A DNA stretch of 49,264 bases. Origin: Histophilus somni. Its GTDB lineage: Bacteria > Pseudomonadota > Gammaproteobacteria > Enterobacterales > Pasteurellaceae. Shown in pieces: positions 39,265 to 47,000 of the stretch (its first letter is position 1; every line of letters starts with the position of its first letter). Below the pieces are notes generated by a model. That model ran no database searches and was not told the origin of the DNA. It saw only the letters and a program-made list of their open reading frames with translations. The stretch spans positions 62,006 through 111,269 of the forward strand of contig NZ_JACHGQ010000008.1 in assembly GCF_014202395.1 (NCBI RefSeq), in the 5' to 3' direction. The position numbers were made by a program, and so were the translations under genes.

Positions 39265-40014
39265 ATGAAATACAAACTATCTTTAGCAATTCTGTCAATA
39301 CTGCCCGCACTTTCCCATGCGGGGGGGGGTAATTTCAACTTTTACGGCAAAGCAGGAATCGATTTAACCTCTCGTTTTGAAACAATGGTTCTCAGAACAG
39401 AACAAAATAATTACGTCCCGAGTATTCCTGCAAGTTCAAGACAAAATACCTTCTCGCCAAGTATCTTTTTTGAAACTACCTACACTATTTTACCGCAAAC
39501 AGAAATCGGTTTGGGACTGGGCTATATCAAACGCAAAGGCTTCGATCATTCTGCCAGTTGGCATTTTGAGAAGGATGTAGATAAAAAAACATGGAAACCT
39601 GACAATAAAAACTTTACCGACATCGAAAAATATAGAATTTACCGTTATTCTTCCCTACCAATTTATCTCATCTTGAAACAGAATTATGCGTTTAATGCAA
39701 ACAGCAAATTTTATCTAAAAGGGAATATAGGTTATTCAATCAATAAAATGCCTAATACAAAGTATGCTCATTATTCAAATGATAGTCAACCAGAGATTCA
39801 GAAAACACAAATTGGCGATCCTATTTATAAAATGAAAGCAAAAAACGGGCTGTATTTAGGGTTGGGTATCGGGATTGAATATAAATCTTTCTTAGCGGAA
39901 ATTGGTTATTACCATACCCATGCAACTGTCAGTTACAAAAACAAAAATACCCAATATCCACAATATTCCTACAACAACGATGCCATACGTTTAACCCTTG
40001 GGGTGAAATTCTAG
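39265..40014 (+). CDS. Opa-like outer-membrane beta-barrel protein, copy 1, phase ON (9 G)
   Basis: I do not recognise a named family with certainty; it looks like a small Opa/OMP-type porin-like barrel. The 249-residue product has a signal peptide (MKYKLSLAILSILPALSHA). A Gly triplet, encoded by a nine-G run, sits right at the cleavage point, followed by amphipathic strands (FNFYGKAGIDLTSRFE; TEIGLGLGYIKRKGF; YLKGNIGYSIN; LYLGLGIGIEYKSFLAEIGYYHTH) and a C-terminal RLTLGVKF ending in Phe. That is about eight strands with four hydrophilic loops. A 250-residue paralogue follows. The promoter, leader and ribosome site are near-identical in both copies. The G run here is in frame. A strong terminator separates the two genes. 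Confidence 0.85.
   Translation: MKYKLSLAILSILPALSHAGGGNFNFYGKAGIDLTSRFETMVLRTEQNNYVPSIPASSRQNTFSPSIFFETTYTILPQTEIGLGLGYIKRKGFDHSASWHFEKDVDKKTWKPDNKNFTDIEKYRIYRYSSLPIYLILKQNYAFNANSKFYLKGNIGYSINKMPNTKYAHYSNDSQPEIQKTQIGDPIYKMKAKNGLYLGLGIGIEYKSFLAEIGYYHTHATVSYKNKNTQYPQYSYNNDAIRLTLGVKF
39321..39329 (+). repeat. Poly-G tract (9 G) at the signal-peptide junction of copy 1
   Basis: GC plus nine G plus T reads GCG GGG GGG GGT (Ala-Gly-Gly-Gly) and continues into the mature barrel. One G more or fewer would end translation early. The near-uptake-signal CCCGCACTT lies 10 bp upstream. Confidence 0.92.
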
Positions 40015-40020
40015 AAAATG

Positions 40021-40054
40021 AAAAGCGACTAACTGCGGTTAGTTAGTCGCTTTT
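40021..40054 (+). terminator. Strong terminator after barrel copy 1
   Basis: AAAAGCGACTAACT (40021-40034) pairs perfectly with AGTTAGTCGCTTTT (40041-40054), loop GCGGTT. It gives a 14-bp stem with terminal T run, so copy 2 needs its own promoter. Confidence 0.88.
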
Positions 40055-40060
40055 ATAGAA

Positions 40061-40169
40061 AATTTTTATATTTTTTTGTACACCTGTATCGTATAATGCT
40101 CCGTTAGTTTAAAAAGACAAAGTTAAACTATTTTAAAAAATTTATTTCTTTGATACATAAGGAGTTTTT
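40061..40169 (+). repeat. Duplicated promoter/leader, copy 2
   Basis: Near-identical to 39156-39264. TATAAT is at 40092-40097, the stem-loop TAGTTTAA/TTAAACTA at 40105-40130 and the AAGGAG site at 40159-40164. Differences are a few bases in A/T runs. Both copies of the gene are therefore expected to be transcribed alike, leaving the G tract as the main difference in expression. Confidence 0.9.
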
Positions 40170-40921
40170 ATGAAATACAAACTATCTTTAGTGCTTTTGT
40201 CAATACTGCCCGCACTTTCCCATGCGGGGGGGGTAATTTCAACTTTTACGGCAAAGCGGGAATCGATTTAACCTCTCGTTTTGAAACCATGCAACTCAGA
40301 ACATATCTGAACAATGACGTACCGAGCATTCCAGCCAGCTCAAGACAAAACACCTTTTCACCAAGTATCTTTTTTGAAACCACTTACACTATTTTACCGC
40401 AAACGGAAATCGGTCTAGGATTAGGCTATATCAAACGAAAAGGCTTCGATCATTCTGCCAGTTGGCATGTACATACTGATGGAGAATGGGCAGCTAGTGG
40501 GGACAATACTGCTGTTGAGTACTATAAAATAAATCGCTATTCTTCCCTGCCGATTTATTTTACGCTAAAACAAAATTATGCCTTTAATGCAAACAGCAAA
40601 TTTTATCTAAAAGGGGATATAGGTTATTCAATTAATAAAATTGCTGACACCAAACATAAGAAATACACAAATATTGACAATGAAAAAGTCTTCGCACTAA
40701 GTGAGCAAAATCTACGTAAAATGAAAGCAAGAAACGGGCTTTATTTAGGTTTAGCCATTGGACTTGAATATAAATCGTTCTTAGCAGAAATCGGGTATTA
40801 TCATACCCACGCTGCGGTTAATTATAAAACTAAACCTTACAAAAGCAAAGCAGAAGGCTACTATGCTTGGCATTCTTACAACAACGATGCTATACGTTTA
40901 ACCCTTGGGTTTAAATTCTAA
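40170..40921 (+). CDS. Opa-like outer-membrane beta-barrel protein, copy 2, phase OFF (8 G)
   Basis: The second paralogue starts at 40170 with the same leader and signal peptide (MKYKLSLVLLSILPALSHA). Its G run has eight bases, so the frame shifts after Ala-Gly-Gly and meets TAA about 14 codons later. The rest of the barrel is intact from 40234 in the other frame to the stop at 40921. One extra G (nine) would restore a 250-residue protein, so this is a switched-off gene and not a decayed one. Strand segments are nearly identical to copy 1. The presumed loops differ: WHVHTDGEWAASGDN, the stretch around HKKYTNIDNEKVF, and KTKPYKSKAEGYY. Confidence 0.85.
40226..40233 (+). repeat. Poly-G tract (8 G) at the signal-peptide junction of copy 2
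   Basis: Eight G follow CATGC. In-frame expression needs a multiple of three (9, 6 or 12). The site is the same as in copy 1, relative to the start codon. Confidence 0.92.
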
Positions 40922-40943
40922 AAAATAAAAACGTGATTAATTG

Positions 40944-41066
40944 ATCTGCACCTAAAAGTTGGACTAAACAACCAACGATTAGTGTGCAGATTTTTATGAC
41001 AAAAGATAACCCATCTTTCAAATAGCAAGCCATCGTTGAGTTTTATTTATCAAAAAAGCAGTGAGT
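40944..41066 (+). mobile_element. Decayed left end of an IS3-family (IS150-type) element
   Basis: ATCTGCAC (40944-40951) and GTGCAGAT (40984-40991) bracket a long imperfect hairpin with GTTGG/CCAAC inside it, the pattern of many IS3-family ends (CTGCACC..AAAAGTTGGAC). An OrfA-like start follows at 40996: MTKDNPSFK, a TAG where Gln is expected, then QAIVEFYLSKKQ and a stop. No right end or orfB is present, so only a remnant is left. Confidence 0.7.
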
Positions 41067-41081
41067 AATCACTGCTTTTTT
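41052..41081. terminator. Bidirectional terminator between the IS remnant and the giant adhesin gene
   Basis: AAAAAAGCAGTGA (41052-41064) pairs with TCACTGCTTTTTT (41069-41081) around GTAA. U-tracts occur on both strands. It would end the minus-strand adhesin transcript 18 bp past its stop. Confidence 0.88.
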
Positions 41082-41098
41082 ATGGTCGTTTAACTAGG

Positions 41099-44000
41099 TT
41101 ACCAAGCCCAGCCGATACCCACACCGCCACCGAAGTCGCCGACAGAGTTGCTATTTCCGTGTAATTTCAACAGAACCTTACCGTTATCACTCACACGAGA
41201 ATAGCCTAAAGCGACCGCACTTTGACCTTTATACGTACCGGCAGAGACTGAAAGCACTGATTTCCCCGGAATCGAAATCGTAGGCAATGCCGCCGCCGCA
41301 TTCGAACCGGCAATTCCTGCTCGAGATTCTTTACTAAACGCATCAAACCTATTTTCAAGCTGGTTGAATTTTTTGTCAGTATGTGTTTGTAAGGCATCGA
41401 CATATCCTTTGTTAACCACGGCATTCGGTGAAGAGTTCGGCGTTAAATCCGGCACTCTGATTTCTCCTTTCACCCCGTCAATTTCAATACGTTGACCTTG
41501 CGGGTTGGTCAAGGTTAATCCGCTTGGCGTCAAAGTCGCACTGTGCTTACCGACAGTCAATCTCACGCCGTCTACCCCATATTGTGCCGATTTGCCGTCT
41601 TTATGGGTTACCCGTAATCCGTTGCCGTCAAGACGAGATTTATTCCCTTCTGCGCTTTCTTTGGTTTCAAAAGACGTCATGTTTTTCAACGTGTCGGACA
41701 GTTTGACTTCCAGTCCCGTCTCGGAGGCGTCCACTTTAATATTGCCCGCTGCCGTGGTCATACTGTTAAACTCCCCCTCGCCTTTGATGGTCAATTTCTC
41801 GCCTAAATTTTTATGGACAGGCACGCCGTCATTGCCCTCAAAATTTAAGCCCGCTTGTCCTAAAGCCTGCAAGTCTTGCAAGTTTGCCCCACGGTGAACA
41901 TTGATTTTTTCATCGCCTGACAACAGTGCATTAATTTCACGATTGCTTTCTTTCAAGGCATTTTCATAACTTGATTTACTTGTTTTTAACGTATCTTTGG
42001 CTTTTTCAACCGCTTCTTTTGCTTCTTTCACGCGTTTTTCCGCTCCCGTAAACTTGTCCGTGAGTTCGCTTAATTTTTGTTTTTCACGCTTCAGATTATC
42101 TTTAACACGAGATTTTGCTTCTTTCTCAGCGTCTGTTTCCTCCGGCATATATTTCAATGCAGTTTCAAGGGCGTCTACCGCATCTTGTTGTGCTTCTTTA
42201 GAGAAACGTAAGGTATCAAGTTCTTCACCTTTTTTAAGCATATCACTCACTTTATCGGAAAGATCTTTCGCCTTATCTCGCACTACTTTATTAGCGTTAT
42301 TGGTTTTATCTGCCGCCTCTTTTGATTTCACATCATCAATATCCAACCCGCTTGCCACGTTGCCCAGCACTACAGGTTTATCGGTTTCACCACCGGTATT
42401 GACCAGAGAAAGTTGCGGATTATCTACCACACTTTTATCTGATTTCACACTTCCATCGTTATTCACATCTCCGGCTTTATAGTATTTACCGTCGTTGGCT
42501 TTGACCAAACGTTCGCCTTTATCATCGGTAAACACCACCGTTCCCACCTCACCATTGCGTAAAGCGTTCGCTTTATCATTAGCATTTTTGCCGTTCAAGC
42601 CGTCTTTACCGGTTAAACCTTTCATCGCCATTGAATCCGCTTCCAGTCCCGATTTTCCGTCTTTACCGTCTGCAAAAACCATTTTCTTCGCTTTCGGCTC
42701 AGCGGAAGAATCCGAGTCATCAATAAACTTCGCTCCTGTCGCTTTCACCAATTGCGAACCGTTCACCGCATCCGTTGATTTATCGGTTAAATCCCCGTCT
42801 TTCACATTGGTGATTTTCATTGGACCTGTTTTTGGTTCCGCTTTTATTACTACATCGTCCTGTTTTACTGTAATTTTAACCTCTTGACCGTCTTTTTTAT
42901 ACTTGCCATCTTCAAACTTGGCGTCTTTAATTTCATCAGGTTTATAGAACTGACCGTCTTGTCCTTTGACGACTTTCTCTTCCCCTGCATAATAATCAAA
43001 CGGTCTATTGGAATTTGCAGACGCTATTTTTTCGTCCAGTTTCTTATTGACTTCGCCAAATTTGGTGTCTACGTAGTTTTTATTGGCTGCCATATCGCCT
43101 GTTGATTTCTCATCAAGATCTTTTAAGCCCGTAATGGCTCCTGTGCCTTTCTCATCGTCTTTCGAAAACTCAAGGGTAGCAGTACCTTTACCGTTTTCAT
43201 TTTTGACTTTCAAACTGACCGCACTTTTACCGTCTTTGCCATGGACAGTTAAACCGTCTTTGCCATAAACGGTATGGGTTTTGTCGCCATTAGTTGCGTC
43301 TCCATTAGTTGCGTCTTTATTACCCACGGTTAAACCGCTTTGATCAAGTTTAGCTTTATTGCCATCTTTAGCTTCGGTTTCAAAAGAGGTCATGTCTTTT
43401 AATTCTTTATTTAAATTAAATTTAACGACGCCTTTATCTTCAACAACTGCGGTGGTATTCGTACCATCTTTGAAGTTAAATCCGTCTGATAATTTGACCT
43501 TTTTAGCTTCTCCTGTTCCATTCGCTTTATAGCTTATTTCGACATTGGTTAAATCTTGTTTTACAGCATTTATGGCAGTATGCACTGCTTTTGAAGTAAC
43601 TGCTCTTTCGTCGTTTTCAGAAACAGAGTCTGTTTTGTTTAAAGTTAATATTAATTTTGTACCATCTCCATTAACTTCTACTTTTGTTTTTATGTCTTTT
43701 TCCATTGAATCAGTTAAACCTGAGTTGGCTTGATTCTGCGATACTTTTGATTCTGAACTGTCTATAGTTAATAAGTGATCTAATTTAACTAAGTGTTCCC
43801 CATTTTCAGTTCCTTTAAATTTAATACCTCTTGCTTCTAAATAGCGTTTATTTACGGCATCATAAGGATTAGTTGGATCTGCTACAAATACTATTTTTCT
43901 TCTTTTTATTGCACTTCCTACTGATAATGCTCCCTCTACTCCTTGTGAACTATTCCCTAATACTATTGCATCTCTTATGGTTTCATCCATTTGTATATGA

Positions 44001-47000
44001 GATCCTAATAATATATTTTCATTTCCTTCAATATTATTATATGAACCTATAGATATATTCCTATTTCCAAATATTTTATTGTTCGAACCTATTACATAGG
44101 TTTGTTCTTTCATAATAGTATTACTTTCTCCTAATACAAAAGAATAATGACCTTCTACTTTATTTTCTTTACCTACAGATATTGAACTAAGACCTAATAC
44201 ATCAGAATCTTGTCCTATTGATATTGCACCTTGATTTTTTGCGAATGAATTATAACCCAATGCTATCGAACCCTCATTTTGCGATACCGCATTATGTCCT
44301 ATAGAAATTGACCCTGTTCCTATTGCTTGTGTTTTTGCAGAATCAGAAAGTTTAACGGATTTATCCCCTGTGCCTTTCAGATAGTCGACTAAGGCTTTGG
44401 CTTGTACTAATTCGCTTGTACCCTCTGTTTCATCTTCTTTAAGATTGATTTTATCAATGCCGATATTAGAACCAAAAATCGCTTTATCTTTAACATTTGC
44501 ACCATCTATTTCTAAATAATACTCTTCTAAATCCCCTACTAGAGTATCTCTTTGAGTATATTTTTTAAGCTCTTCCGCCACAGCTTTAGATGTTACAACT
44601 TTGTCACTATCTGGGTTAAAAGTCGTTTCTTTATTTAACGTTAACGTAAGTGCTTTTTCTGTAGCACTTGCTGTAGCCATTATATCTACACCAGTTCCAT
44701 CACCTTTGATTGTGATAGTCTCTCCAAGTGCAACGTTGGCTGTACCGCTATTTCCTGAAAATGTTAATCCTTTACCAATAATCGCTTTAGCCACATCAGA
44801 TAAGTCTTTTACGTTTATGGCATTATTTTGAATAGTATCTATAGACGTTCCAGTTAATACATTTTCAATATTATTAGTATTTGCAGTCGAATCTCCTAAA
44901 CCACTTGCAACACCTGAAATTTTAACTTTATCACTGTCTGATTTTGTGAATGTTAATGTCGCTCCACTTTCAGGGCTTAACTCAATTTGCTTTTTACCAT
45001 TACTTGTAATTTTAAGACTTCCAGCATCAGTTCCTGCAGTGATGGTCGCCTCATTCTCTTTTAATTCAAGTTTTGATTTATCATGAGCTAATTCTACAGT
45101 TGCTTTATCAGCATTAAGTGTCAATTTAGATTTACTGTCTTTACTACTAATTTCAGAAACGCCACTGAATTTATCTTCTGTTAATGTTACAGTTTTACCT
45201 GAATTTCCGGCTGTGAAAACGATAGATTTTCCACTTCCATTAGTTCCATTGTTTAATGAAATTTTCACATCGTCACCATTAGCAACTGATTTTATGCCGG
45301 TTAAAGCATCTTTTAATGTGATACTTACTGTTTGCTTATTCTTATCAACTTTAGTGTCAATATTTTTGCTATCTCCTGCAATTGTTAATTCATTATGCTC
45401 TTTATCTAATGTATATACTTCTTTATTATCCTTACTATTATCACCCTTAACCGTAAAATTAGCTGCGACTTTTTCTAATCTTTTGTCTAAATATTTTTTG
45501 TTGACAGCATAGTTATCATAAGTATTTTTCTTAGGATTAGCTGGCTCGTCTTCGGGAATATCATTTTCAATTAATACATTTTTAAAAGTAGGTGATTCTT
45601 TTATTCCTATTAATAATTGCTTACTATCTTTTAGATATGCTGTTTTAATATTATCAGGAACGTATCCTTCTTGAGTAGTAGTTGGTTTATCTACAGCTCC
45701 TGCTTTAATGATTAATTTATCACCTAAATAATGTGTCCCCTGTGCAGTTTCTTCTTCTCCGCTTCCAAAAATAAAGCCCTTATTAATTTGATCTATATTT
45801 GCATCTATTGCCGCTTTAAATGTTTTTGCTTCTTTTAGTATCTGTCCATTTTGTTCAGTTCCATTTTTAAATTTATTAAATTGTGATTTTTTAAATGTAA
45901 ATTTACCGTTATCAACTTCCGCACCTAATACATTTGTTGCAAAGTTCTTTAATTGTAAAAAGTTAACAGCATGATTGTCATTCGTTGGTGCTTCAGTAAT
46001 TGTTACACTCTTAAATTCAGGATCGTCTTTTAAGCCGATAGTGAATTTAGCAACGGAATTGTTTGTTTTGCCTTGTTCAAATTTCGTTTCTAAATTTTTA
46101 CCGACATATTTTGTTTTACTGTTTGATTCAATATCTCCATTTACAATTTCAATCGTAGATCCTAAATAAAACGGTGTATCTTTATTTGGATGGTCAGGAG
46201 TACCATCACTAAACTTATACCCAGAGTTAATCGCTGCAATGGTTTCCGTTAAAGCAGCCTTAAAGGTATCTTGTGATCCCTTGTCTCCAGCTTCAACATA
46301 ATTCACAGCAGTAAAATCATGTTTTTTAAATTTTGTTTGACTATCTTTTTGATATTCTAATCCCAATGCCTCTTTTGCACTATTTAACTGTGCTCCCGTA
46401 ATCGCCTGATCGGAAGTCGCTGAAATTTCGCCATCAGCCAAATGTCCAAATTTTATTGTTTCCCCTATGTCAGCAGTTGTTTTTCCATCAGCAAATGTTT
46501 GAGTTTTTTCATCAAATCCTTTAGCACCAACGAAGACTTTGTTCTTGTCAATTTTGCCTAATTTTTTTAAAGGTTCGCCATTTCTTGTATCTACTCTATA
46601 AAATTCACCGTCATCTGATGCTTTCATTAATTTAACTATTTTGTTATTGTTATCCACTGTATAATAAACAACCAACCCCTCTTTTTTTACATATTCTAAT
46701 GTTTTTAGCTGACCAACAGTCGCCACATCAGAATCCAACGCTCCCGGTGCAACATTTATTATTCTTCTAAGTCCCACTGCCTCTGTGTTTGTACCTTCGC
46801 TAACCTTCCAACCACCAACAGATATCACCCCATAAGAGGCATCATTTTTTATTTCGTAAGTTGAACCCGCAGCTTTATAAGCATCTAATTTAGAAGCTGG
46901 TTCTCCCGATAATTTAGGCGTAAATTTGTCGCTTGCATCTGCTTTGTTATCATAAAAATAATTAGTTGTTGATTTATATCCTAATGCAACAGAATTAGAC

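Noticed and set aside
41505-42887. Long antisense frames opposite the adhesin C-terminal half (up to 161 codons)
   Set aside because: Their sequences are serine/proline/phenylalanine-rich mirror images of the repetitive adhesin codons, lack ribosome sites and resemble no family.
41100-43400. Neisseria-type DNA uptake sequences suggested by many GCCGTCT words in the adhesin
   Set aside because: The words continue as GCCGTCTTT or GCCGTCTAC, encoding Lys-Asp-Gly or Val-Asp-Gly on the other strand; no full GCCGTCTGAA was seen.
43900-44340. Regular repeats that might be a CRISPR array
   Set aside because: The periodicity is 42 bp coding for 14-residue head repeats with diverged DNA; there are no identical repeats with unique spacers and no cas genes.
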